From NCBI GenBank assembly GCA_937888895.1, contig CALASV010000199.1, positions 1-13,650 on the forward strand: 13,650 nucleotides of DNA. Direction: 5' to 3'. Below are positions 1 to 5,914 of this stretch, piece after piece; positions within the stretch are counted from its first letter, which is position 1; every line of letters begins with the position of its first letter. The notes under the pieces are model-generated. The model did no database searches, was not told the DNA's origin, and saw only the letters and a list, made by a program, of their open reading frames with translations. A program made the translations under genes and the position numbers. This stretch comes from an uncultured Clostridia bacterium. GTDB taxonomy: Bacteria > Bacillota > Clostridia > Lachnospirales > Lachnospiraceae.

Positions 1-270
1 TTTTCCTCCAATTTTTCCTATAAAATATTTTAACATTTTTTCTGTTACTGTATAATCAGAAATAACACCTTGACGAAGTGGACGTACTGCAATAATGTTA
101 CCTGGTGTACGACCAAGCATCAATCTAGCTTCTTCTCCAATTGCTTTAATTTTATTTGTATCACGGTCAAACGCCACTACGGATGGCTCTTTTAACACAA
201 CTCCTTTTCCTTTTATATAAACAAGCACACTCGCAGTACCTAAATCAATTCCAATATCGCTACTAAACAT
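1..270 (-). CDS. mreB: MreB/Mbl-type rod-shape actin homologue, N-terminal part (gene runs off the left edge)
   Basis: This is the first 90 codons of an actin-like cytoskeletal protein that polymerises under the membrane and guides cell-wall synthesis in rod-shaped cells. The N-terminus reads MFSSDIGIDLGTASVLVYIK, which contains the actin-fold phosphate-1 motif (DIGIDLGTA). It continues through GVVLKEPSVVAFD, an EEARLMLGRTPGNI stretch and IRPL/VRPL-type sequence ending in YFIGKIGGK, all characteristic of MreB and Mbl. The start at 270 is set by a strong ribosome binding site (AAGGAAGGAG) seven bases upstream on the minus strand. A sigma-A type promoter lies about 120 bases upstream. The remaining roughly 240 residues are outside the window, so mreB cannot be distinguished from its paralogues mbl or mreBH. 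The family assignment is secure; the exact paralogue is not. Confidence 0.95.
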   Translation of the reverse strand, partial: MFSSDIGIDLGTASVLVYIKGKGVVLKEPSVVAFDRDTNKIKAIGEEARLMLGRTPGNIIAVRPLRQGVISDYTVTEKMLKYFIGKIGGK

Positions 271-585
271 CGTTTACTCCTTCCTTAAATTAGACCCTTT
301 TTCTATACTAAAATAATACCCTCTATTTTCACATCTTTTCTACTGTCACTATCTAAATAAACCCTTGTGAACACAGGATAGTTGTATTATATACTCATTC
401 TCTCAATATTTCAAAGGAATTTTTTATTTTTTCTATTTCTTATAGGTAATTCACAAAGTCTACCCTATAAACCACCCTATACCTCAACATTTTGACGAAA
501 AAATACATCATTTGACATAGATTTGACAACACATTTGCTTACACTTTTTCACTAATACTACTACGAAAGAAAGGAAAACAATGAT
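271..585. other. Divergent intergenic region between mreB and the membrane-protein gene
   Basis: This 315-base gap contains the mreB promoter (described separately) and the ribosome binding site of the rightward gene (AAAGGA near 570-575). Two direct copies of ACCCTATA occur at 462-469 and 474-481 with a 12-base period. Three TTTGAC tracts lie at 491, 511 and 522, two of them extending to the perfect -35 hexamer TTGACA (512-517 and 523-528). Neither TTGACA has a good -10 at 16-18 bases, so the rightward promoter is not resolved. I see no reading frame, RNA gene or terminator here. Confidence 0.6.
386..414 (-). promoter_or_regulatory. Sigma-A type promoter for mreB
   Basis: On the minus strand there is a -35 box TTGAAA (409-414) and a perfect -10 box TATAAT (386-391), separated by exactly 17 bases. 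It would give a leader of roughly 110 nt before the mreB start codon. No other equally good pair is visible on this strand between 271 and 585. Confidence 0.75.
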
Positions 586-1071
586 ATGAAAGATACAAAT
601 AACTCTAATCATTATATTTTTCAAAAAGTTGCCACATTATGTGGTTTACGAATTTCACTTTATATTACAATAGCACTTTTAATTTTATCCTTTTTAGTAT
701 TGAACTTTTCGGGATACCGTACTGCTTCCCCATTTTATATTACTGTATTTGCTGCCATCCTTCCAGAATGGATACAAATGGTTGTATTTCCTGAAAATAA
801 TAATAAAAAAGAAAAGAAACTACCGTTCCCTCTCTTTTGTCAAAAATATCGTTATACCACTCGATACCATAAAGCAATGAATCTTGCTAGTCTCGTTTTA
901 TTTTTGATGTTAGGAGCATGGCATATTTCTTATTACAATAATAATACATTACCTACGATTGTAATGATAGTACCAATTTCCATCGCTATCATTAACCTTG
1001 TTACAAGACTATTCACTACTATTATTTACCAAATTTACTTTATCTATTTTCCACTAAAAGCAATGAGATAA
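586..1071 (+). CDS. Unrecognised four-helix membrane protein
   Basis: I do not recognise a family for this 161-residue protein. It has four hydrophobic stretches that should be transmembrane helices, at about residues 21-43, 48-69, 96-117 and 122-156. A polar, lysine/asparagine-rich loop (about 69-95, with NNNKKEKK) lies between helices 2 and 3. There is no cleavable signal peptide and no cluster of conserved catalytic residues. A ribosome binding site (AAAGGA, 570-575) is 10 bases upstream of the chosen ATG at 586. A second ATG at 581 sits at closer spacing but in another frame and gives only ATG-ATA-TGA. The gene diverges from mreB and converges on the ABC importer operon, so it appears to be a single-gene unit. 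The length, RBS and coherent membrane topology support a real gene. Function is unknown, and any link to cell shape from the mreB neighbour would be speculation. Confidence 0.7.
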   Translation: MKDTNNSNHYIFQKVATLCGLRISLYITIALLILSFLVLNFSGYRTASPFYITVFAAILPEWIQMVVFPENNNKKEKKLPFPLFCQKYRYTTRYHKAMNLASLVLFLMLGAWHISYYNNNTLPTIVMIVPISIAIINLVTRLFTTIIYQIYFIYFPLKAMR

Positions 1072-1079
1072 ATGGAGAT

Positions 1080-1109
1080 ATTGGGAAAGGAAATCTTTCT
1101 TTTCCCAAT
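1080..1109. terminator. Inverted repeat between convergent genes, possible weak terminator
   Basis: A long inverted repeat (left arm from 1080, right arm ending at 1109) forms a 13-14 bp stem with a tetraloop, starting ATTGGGAAA and ending TTTCCCAAT. It lies eight bases past the rightward gene's stop and 15 bases past the stop of the leftward ABC ATPase gene. One position is G-U in plus-strand RNA but a C-A mismatch in minus-strand RNA, so the hairpin is stronger in the rightward transcript. Neither side has a proper run of Ts, so it is not a classical intrinsic terminator. Confidence 0.45.
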
Positions 1110-1124
1110 TACCTCAAAACTATA

Positions 1125-1883
1125 TTATAATGTAAAAAGATATTGTATTCCATTTTCTGTACTAACTTGTATTGTCTTTACATCAAACGCTTTTTGTAAT
1201 ACATCTGATTGATATATTTCTTTTGGTGAACCTATTTGTAATATTTTTCCCTCTTTCATCACTACCATGACATCAGCAATACGCATCGCAAGCGACAAGT
1301 CATGTAATACAAGTACTACTGCTTTTCCTTTTCTCGCTAATTCTTTTGCTAATTCCATCAATCGTAATTGATGAGAAATATCTAAAAAAGAAGTTGGTTC
1401 ATCCATTAAAATAACTGGCGTATCTTGTGCAATTGCCATTGCAATATATACTTTTTGTCTTGTTCCTCCAGAAAGAGAACTCATATTTTTTTCTGCTAAA
1501 TCTTCTATTCCTGCCCAATGCAACGCTTCTCTTGCTTTTTCCACATCTTCTTTTTTATATCTTCTTGGATAAGATAAATATGGAAATCTTCCGTGTAATA
1601 CCATTTTTAATACTGTAATTTCTGGTACATTTCTATTTTGTGGTAAATATGCGATTTCTTTTGCTAACCTTTTCGAATGATATTGTTCTATATTCATTCC
1701 ATTTACCAAAATATCCCCAGAAGAATGAGGATTTAAACGGATTAATGATTTTAATAATGTACTTTTTCCACAACCATTGGGACCTACAATTACTGTAACT
1801 TTTCCTCTTTCTAAAGTTACAGTAATATGATGCAATACTTCTGTGCTATAATAACCAGCACAAACATTACGAAATTCAATCAT
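1125..1883 (-). CDS. ABC importer ATP-binding protein, FecE/FhuC/BtuD class
   Basis: This 252-residue cytoplasmic ATPase would power the FecCD-type permease encoded just upstream. It has Walker A GPNGCGKST (residues 34-42), a Q-loop at Q82 (YLPQN), an ABC signature LSGGTRQK (137-144), Walker B VILMDEP (157-163), a D-loop at SFLD (165-168) and the switch histidine H194 (LVLHD). The NPHSSGDILVNG region and the short C-terminus match iron-siderophore/haem/cobalamin transporter ATPases. I place the start at 1883. An upstream ATG at 1919 would add 12 poorly fitting residues inside the permease gene, whereas 1883 has an excellent AGGAGG nine bases before it and overlaps the permease stop as ATGA, typical of translational coupling. 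The signature has Thr where most relatives have Gln (LSGGQ). The gene is last in a three-gene operon. The class is clear, but the substrate cannot be read from the ATPase. Confidence 0.93.
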   Translation of the reverse strand: MIEFRNVCAGYYSTEVLHHITVTLERGKVTVIVGPNGCGKSTLLKSLIRLNPHSSGDILVNGMNIEQYHSKRLAKEIAYLPQNRNVPEITVLKMVLHGRFPYLSYPRRYKKEDVEKAREALHWAGIEDLAEKNMSSLSGGTRQKVYIAMAIAQDTPVILMDEPTSFLDISHQLRLMELAKELARKGKAVVLVLHDLSLAMRIADVMVVMKEGKILQIGSPKEIYQSDVLQKAFDVKTIQVSTENGIQYLFTL

Positions 1884-2875
1884 CCAATGTACCCTCCTTT
1901 TTGTTTCAACAACAACCATAAAAAGAAAGGTCCGCCTAAAAATGACATAATAATACCAACAGGTACTTCATAAGGATTAAATATCAAACGAGAACAAAGG
2001 TCACATAATGTCACAAAGGTTGCCCCACATATCGCACAAAGAGGCAATAATTTTTTACTTTCACTTCCTGTTATCTTACGAATCGCATGTGGTACAATTA
2101 ATCCAACAAACCCAAGTAATCCTGCAAAACTAACACTTGCTCCTGCAAGTAATGCGGAAAGTCCTAAAAATATCGTTCTCATCCATTTCACAGAAAGTCC
2201 AAGTCCTTGTGCTGTCTCCTCTCCTAATATCATAATATCTAATTCATTACATAACGATAATATGACAATCAATGCTAAAATAATGATAATTCCTGCTGGA
2301 ATTAATCTCACATAAGATACTGCTGAAAACCCACCAACTCGAAAATCTGCATTCATTAAAGCAACTTCTGGAATTAAGGTTGTAATGGCTTCTGAACCTG
2401 CATTTAGAAAACTATTAATGGCAACACCTGCTAAAATCACCGTTGTCCTAGAAGCATTTACTTTCCTTGCCACTGTAACAACTAAAAAAACAGCAAACAT
2501 CGCACCTAAAAAAGAAGAAATCGTAATTACCCAACCCGTCAATACTCCACAAGCACAACAAACCGTTACAAAAAGCCCTGCTCCTGCATTCACTCCAATA
2601 ATACTTGGGGAAGCTAATTGATTTGCTAACACTCCTTGAATAACTGCTCCTGAAACTGCTAATCCTGCACCTGCAAGTAAACAGCCCAATGTTCTTGGTA
2701 ACCGAACATACCAAAAAATATTTTGAGCAAAACCACTTTCTGTTCGAAATTTTACAGCCTCCCAAAGCTGTGAAAGAGAAAGCTTTGCAGAACCAAGACA
2801 AATACTAAGTAATGCTACAATAACACATACTACACTTGCTATACAAAGTAAAGAAACTATATTTAATTTTTTCAT
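1880..2875 (-). CDS. FecCD-family permease of an iron-chelate/haem/cobalamin-type ABC importer
   Basis: This 331-residue polytopic membrane protein forms the homodimeric channel of a type II ABC importer. It is hydrophobic throughout, with about ten predicted membrane segments as in BtuC/FhuB-half proteins. Family hallmarks are RLPRTL (58-63), GAGLAVSGAVIQG (69-81), the LGEETAQGLG segment (217-226) and the coupling-helix region GLLGFVGLIVPHAIR (252-266), followed by the typical ending with EVPVGIIMSFLGGPFFLWLL. The ATG at 2875 overlaps the stop of the upstream lipoprotein gene (ATGA). An AGAGGAG about 11 bases upstream, inside that gene, serves as the ribosome binding site. The stop in turn overlaps the ATPase start, so the three genes should be co-translated. 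Length is normal for the family. The substrate class (ferric chelate, haem, corrinoid or similar) follows from the family; the specific substrate is not determined. Confidence 0.95.
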   Translation of the reverse strand: MKKLNIVSLLCIASVVCVIVALLSICLGSAKLSLSQLWEAVKFRTESGFAQNIFWYVRLPRTLGCLLAGAGLAVSGAVIQGVLANQLASPSIIGVNAGAGLFVTVCCACGVLTGWVITISSFLGAMFAVFLVVTVARKVNASRTTVILAGVAINSFLNAGSEAITTLIPEVALMNADFRVGGFSAVSYVRLIPAGIIIILALIVILSLCNELDIMILGEETAQGLGLSVKWMRTIFLGLSALLAGASVSFAGLLGFVGLIVPHAIRKITGSESKKLLPLCAICGATFVTLCDLCSRLIFNPYEVPVGIIMSFLGGPFFLWLLLKQKGGYIG

Positions 2876-3840
2876 TTGGAAAGTAACTCCTCTAATTTTT
2901 CATAAGCCTCTGCCCAACGGTCATTCGGTTTTAAATTATATAACTTTTTATCTAAATAAAGCATACGTCCTTCTTTTACTGCTGTTAAACTATTCCATAC
3001 AGGTTGTTCCCTAAATAAATTTTCAATAAATGCTTTCGTTCCTTGTTCATTATCTCCCATTTGAACAATAAAAATATAATCAGGTTCTTCTTCTAAAATA
3101 TATTCTATACTAACATTTTCTAATAACGATTGTTCTCTATCTGCAATATTGATACATCCTAAATCTTCCAACATTTGACCTAATACTGTATCTTTATTGC
3201 TCTTTGCATATACAGCAGAAGCAGATACTCTCAAATAAAGTATTTTTGGTGCTTTCCCTTCTTTCTCTAAACGCTCTTTACTTTTTTCAATGACAGCATC
3301 AATGCGTTCCTGTTGTGCTAGCCCATACATTTCATATAAATCTTTTTGTCCTGTGATTTGTGTACAAATATCTAATACTCTCAAATAATCCTCAAAACCA
3401 GATACTTCAAAATAAGCAGTTGGAATATGAGAAGACTCTAAACTATCTCTCCATTCTAAATGCATTCTAGTTCCAGCACTTGCAATAATAAAATCTGGAT
3501 TCGATTCAAATACTTTTTCTAAACTTGGTTGTTTTGTACCTCCAATATTTATCGTTGTTTCTGGTAATTCCATTAAAAAATCATCCCATGCATCATCTGC
3601 TGTAGCAACGACTGTGCCACCAGCTAATGACCACATATGAGCAAAACTACCAAGAAGTGCTGTCACTCGTTTAGGATTTACAGGAACTGTCACTTTTCTA
3701 CCAAGGTCATCCGTAAATGTTACTTCAAATATCGTTTCTGTTATTGTTGGACTTATTTCGTTTCCTGTTTCTTCTACCTGTCCACACCCACCAAATAATA
3801 ACAAAAATCCTACCATTGTTACTATGATTGATTTTCTCAT
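2872..3840 (-). CDS. Substrate-binding lipoprotein of the FecCD-type importer (FepB/BtuF/FhuD class)
   Basis: This 322-residue lipoprotein should be anchored outside the membrane and capture the substrate for the permease. The N-terminus (MRKSIIVTMVGFLLLFGGCG) is a lipoprotein signal with the modified cysteine at C19, although the -3 position is Phe rather than the more usual Leu/Val. The mature part begins TFTDDLGRKVTVPVNPKRVT (about 41-60), the standard opening of class III periplasmic-binding proteins. PSLEKVFESNPDFIIA (105-120) and the long central helix of this fold follow. I chose the ATG at 3840 over an upstream one at 3858 because GGAG sits eight bases before it and the signal peptide begins immediately. 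It is the first gene of the importer operon, about 75 bases downstream of the LysR gene. The family is clear; the ligand is unknown. Confidence 0.92.
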   Translation of the reverse strand: MRKSIIVTMVGFLLLFGGCGQVEETGNEISPTITETIFEVTFTDDLGRKVTVPVNPKRVTALLGSFAHMWSLAGGTVVATADDAWDDFLMELPETTINIGGTKQPSLEKVFESNPDFIIASAGTRMHLEWRDSLESSHIPTAYFEVSGFEDYLRVLDICTQITGQKDLYEMYGLAQQERIDAVIEKSKERLEKEGKAPKILYLRVSASAVYAKSNKDTVLGQMLEDLGCINIADREQSLLENVSIEYILEEEPDYIFIVQMGDNEQGTKAFIENLFREQPVWNSLTAVKEGRMLYLDKKLYNLKPNDRWAEAYEKLEELLSK

Positions 3841-3857
3841 TTTACTTTCTCCATTCA

Positions 3858-3886
3858 TACTATACTAAAGTCTTTTTACTATACTA
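3858..3886 (-). repeat. Direct repeat TAGTATAGTA overlapping the operon -10 region, possible operator
   Basis: Two identical 10-base copies (plus strand TACTATACTA at 3858-3867 and 3877-3886) lie 19 bases apart start to start. The upstream copy covers the -10 region and the other lies in the untranslated leader of the importer operon. Same-face repeats in this position are a common operator layout, but an AT-rich background makes chance repeats likely. Confidence 0.35.
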
Positions 3887-3912
3887 TAAACCATAAGTAA
3901 AATGCAATACAA
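3878..3912 (-). promoter_or_regulatory. Probable promoter of the FecBCD-type operon
   Basis: In the short gap after LysR, the minus strand has two overlapping -35/-10 combinations, each with an 18-base spacer. One is TTGCAT (3902-3907) with TATAGT (3878-3883); the other is TTGTAT (3907-3912) with TATAGT (3883-3888). This would let the importer be transcribed separately from lysR. No terminator hairpin is visible between the two genes, so read-through from lysR is also possible. Confidence 0.5.
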
Positions 3913-3915
3913 AAT

Positions 3916-4812
3916 TTATTTTTCTTTTATCGCATTTGGATGCCTATATATTACATTCAACAAATCCTCCATTTGAGAATTTACTGTATGATTTCGATGG
4001 TAACAAAAATAAAAAAATCGTTTCGTGGAAATATCTTTAACTGGTATTCTAAAAATTTCTCCTTTTTCAATATATTCACAAACACATCGTTCTGAAATAA
4101 ATCCAAGTCCCAAATTATGCCTTACTGCATCTACAATTGCTTTTCCTCCATTACATTCCCAAGCTACTTTAAACGGAATATGATGTCTACTCATAATATC
4201 TTCAAAAGCGGCTCTTGTACCACTTCCTTTTTCTCTCATAATAAAACTTTGACCTCGTAACTCCTCTATGGTTACTGTTTTTTTGTTTGCAAAAGGATGT
4301 TTTTTACCACAAACTAAATACAAAGTATCTACCATAACAGGTACTGTAACTATTTCTTCTCTTGTAATAATGCCCTCTACCAATGCGACATCTAATTCAT
4401 TATGTACTAATTTTTCTTCTAAATGCTCTGTATTATCTACTCGTACAGAAACATTGATATCTGGATAATGTTCTCCTAATTGTTCTATCAATTCTGCTAT
4501 CAATGTATTTCCAATCGTTAACGTAGCACCTACTTTTAAACATCTTTGTTGTGCTACACTTCTCATATTAAGTTCTAATTTTTCATAAGTTTCTACAATT
4601 TCTTTTGCACTATGAAAAAATAATTCTCCTGCTACTGTAAGTTTTAATTTTCTTGGGTATCTTTCAAATAATACTACTCCGTATTCTTTTTCTAAATCAG
4701 AAATTATTTGACTTACCGTAGGCTGTGAAATATACAATTGTTTTGCCGCCTCACTCATCTTTCTATATTCTGCTGTAGCTATAAATGTTTTTAACTGTCG
4801 TAATGTTGCCAT
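3916..4812 (-). CDS. LysR-family transcriptional regulator, CysL-like context
   Basis: This 298-residue protein has the standard LysR layout. An N-terminal winged helix-turn-helix spans about residues 1-60 (LRQLKTFIATAEYRKMSEAA then QLYISQPTVSQIISDLEKEY). A linker helix runs to about 88 and an effector-binding domain spans about 90-290 (KVGATLTIGN, DVALVEG, GSGTRAAFEDI, LGLGFIS). The start at 4812 has GGAG seven bases upstream. It is transcribed divergently from the siroheme reductase gene across a 121-base gap, the classic arrangement for a LysR protein controlling its neighbour. In Bacillus, CysL activates sulfite reductase genes, and sequence plus context make a similar role plausible. It lies directly upstream of the FecBCD-type importer on the same strand, so the importer may belong to the same regulon. 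LysR membership is certain; the effector is unknown. Confidence 0.94.
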   Translation of the reverse strand: MATLRQLKTFIATAEYRKMSEAAKQLYISQPTVSQIISDLEKEYGVVLFERYPRKLKLTVAGELFFHSAKEIVETYEKLELNMRSVAQQRCLKVGATLTIGNTLIAELIEQLGEHYPDINVSVRVDNTEHLEEKLVHNELDVALVEGIITREEIVTVPVMVDTLYLVCGKKHPFANKKTVTIEELRGQSFIMREKGSGTRAAFEDIMSRHHIPFKVAWECNGGKAIVDAVRHNLGLGFISERCVCEYIEKGEIFRIPVKDISTKRFFYFCYHRNHTVNSQMEDLLNVIYRHPNAIKEK

Positions 4813-4834
4813 ATATGTTCTCCAATTTTTATAA

Positions 4835-4857
4835 TATCTATAGATAAATACCTATAG
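4835..4857. promoter_or_regulatory. Palindromic candidate LysR operator in the divergent gap
   Basis: A perfect 12-base palindrome, TATCTATAGATA, sits at 4835-4846. Its CTATAG core recurs at 4852-4857, 14 bases downstream (about 1.4 helical turns). Both lie between the LysR start and the reductase -35 box (4878), where a LysR tetramer would bind. The palindrome is directly visible; the assignment to LysR is positional inference. Confidence 0.45.
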
Positions 4858-4877
4858 TTTTATTCAAATAATACTAT

Positions 4878-4906
4878 TTTACGATAAAAAACGCAAGTGA
4901 TATAAT
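4878..4906 (+). promoter_or_regulatory. Promoter of the siroheme reductase gene
   Basis: A perfect -10 box TATAAT (4901-4906) is preceded at 17 bases by TTTACG (4878-4883), a poor -35. A good -10 with a weak -35 next to an upstream palindrome fits an activator-dependent promoter. The start codon is 28 bases past the -10, with AAAGGAG as ribosome binding site. Confidence 0.6.
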
Positions 4907-4933
4907 GAGAAAAACTCAAAGGAGAAGAAAATT

Positions 4934-5869
4934 ATGGCATGCATAATTCACCCAGACGAAATAAAACGCGTAAAAGCGTTAGGTTTCTTACACAATAAAG
5001 GAACAGATTGTTTCAATGGTCGTGTTATTACAAGAAATGGTAAGATTACAGCCGAACAAGCAAAAGTAGTGGCAGAGGCAGCACAACAATACGGAAGTGG
5101 AGAACTCGAATTTACTACTCGTCTTACGATTGAAGTAAGAGGTATTCATTTTGATAATATCGAACCATTTCGTAATTACATTGCAAAAGCAAACTTAGAA
5201 ACAGGTGGCACAGGAGCTCTTGTTCGTCCTATTGTTTCTTGTAAAGGTACAACTTGTCAATACGGCTTATATGATACCTTTTCTTTATCTGAACAAATTC
5301 ATGAGCGTTTTTATAAAGGATATCATTCTGTAAAATTACCTCATAAATTTAAGATTGCAACTGGTGGTTGTCCAAATAACTGTGTAAAACCAGACTTAAA
5401 CGATATTGGTATTATCGGACAAAAAATTCCAAACTTCCATTCCGAATTATGTAAAGGCTGTAAAAAATGTCAAATCGCACTTGCTTGTCCAATGAAAGCA
5501 ATTGCAGTAGAAAATGGCGTTGCTGTTACAAATAAGGAACTTTGTATCCATTGTGGTCGTTGTGTTGGTAAATGTCCATTCCATGCAAATGAGACTGGTA
5601 CTACTGGTTATAAAATTACGATTGGTGGAAGATGGGGCAAAAAGGTTGCTCAAGGTCGTCCGTTAGGAAAAATCTTTACAAGTGAAGAAGAAGTACTAAA
5701 TACAATAGAAAAAGCAATTCTTTTATTCCGAGAACAGGGAATGACAGGCGAACGCTTTGCAGATACGATTCAAAGAATTGGATTTGAAGAAGTAGAACGA
5801 CAACTCTTTTCTGATGAAATTTTAGAAAGAAAACAAGCCATCTTAGACGCACAATTACACATTAAGTAA
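4934..5869 (+). CDS. Small siroheme-[4Fe-4S] sulfite/nitrite reductase-like protein with two ferredoxin clusters
   Basis: This 311-residue cytoplasmic redox protein resembles AsrC and the Dsr-like/Fsr-type small siroheme reductases, which reduce sulfite (six electrons to sulfide) or nitrite. An N-terminal ferredoxin-like half domain (about 30-90, with FTTRLTIEVRG at 60-70) is followed by the siroheme/[4Fe-4S] cysteines C103 and C108, then C146 and C150 in GGCPNNC. Two [4Fe-4S] ferredoxin motifs follow: C173-C176-C179-C185 and C204-C207-C210-C214 (CIHCGRCVGKCP). The first siroheme pair is CX4C (CKGTTC) rather than the CX5C of classical sulfite reductases, and the first ferredoxin motif has CX5CP instead of CX3CP. 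No AsrA/AsrB or flavoprotein partner is nearby, so reduced ferredoxin may be the donor. The start at 4934 has AAAGGAG nine bases upstream. It is controlled from the LysR-shared region and ends at a strong terminator. The family is clear; the true substrate is not proven. Confidence 0.88.
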   Translation: MACIIHPDEIKRVKALGFLHNKGTDCFNGRVITRNGKITAEQAKVVAEAAQQYGSGELEFTTRLTIEVRGIHFDNIEPFRNYIAKANLETGGTGALVRPIVSCKGTTCQYGLYDTFSLSEQIHERFYKGYHSVKLPHKFKIATGGCPNNCVKPDLNDIGIIGQKIPNFHSELCKGCKKCQIALACPMKAIAVENGVAVTNKELCIHCGRCVGKCPFHANETGTTGYKITIGGRWGKKVAQGRPLGKIFTSEEEVLNTIEKAILLFREQGMTGERFADTIQRIGFEEVERQLFSDEILERKQAILDAQLHIK

Positions 5870-5874
5870 AATAA

Positions 5875-5914
5875 AAACTGGAAAACCAATAAAAAGTTTT
5901 CCAGTTTATTTTTT
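5875..5914. terminator. Bidirectional intrinsic terminator between reductase and chemoreceptor genes
   Basis: Perfect 12-bp arms AAACTGGAAAAC (5875-5886) and GTTTTCCAGTTT (5896-5907) flank a nine-base loop. ATTTTTT follows on the plus strand and TTTTATTTT on the minus strand. It begins six bases after the reductase stop and touches the stop codon of the convergent chemoreceptor gene, so it should serve both. Confidence 0.9.

Noticed and set aside
1884..1919. Twelve-codon N-terminal extension of the ABC ATPase from an ATG at 1919
   Set aside because: The ATG at 1883 has a strong AGGAGG at good spacing and overlaps the permease stop; the extension lies inside the permease coding sequence and does not fit the family's N-terminus.
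2448..2801. 117-residue cysteine/serine-rich reading frame within the permease gene, same strand, other frame
   Set aside because: It lies wholly inside a well-supported FecCD permease and has low-complexity, family-less composition typical of a frame shadow.
3841..3858. Upstream start at 3858 for the binding lipoprotein
   Set aside because: It would put six polar residues before the lipoprotein signal, and the ribosome binding site GGAG lies within that stretch, correctly spaced for the ATG at 3840.
3841..3915. Cobalamin or other metabolite riboswitch before the FecBCD-type operon
   Set aside because: The gap between lysR and the lipoprotein gene is only about 75 bases, and no B12-box-like or other conserved riboswitch core is visible.
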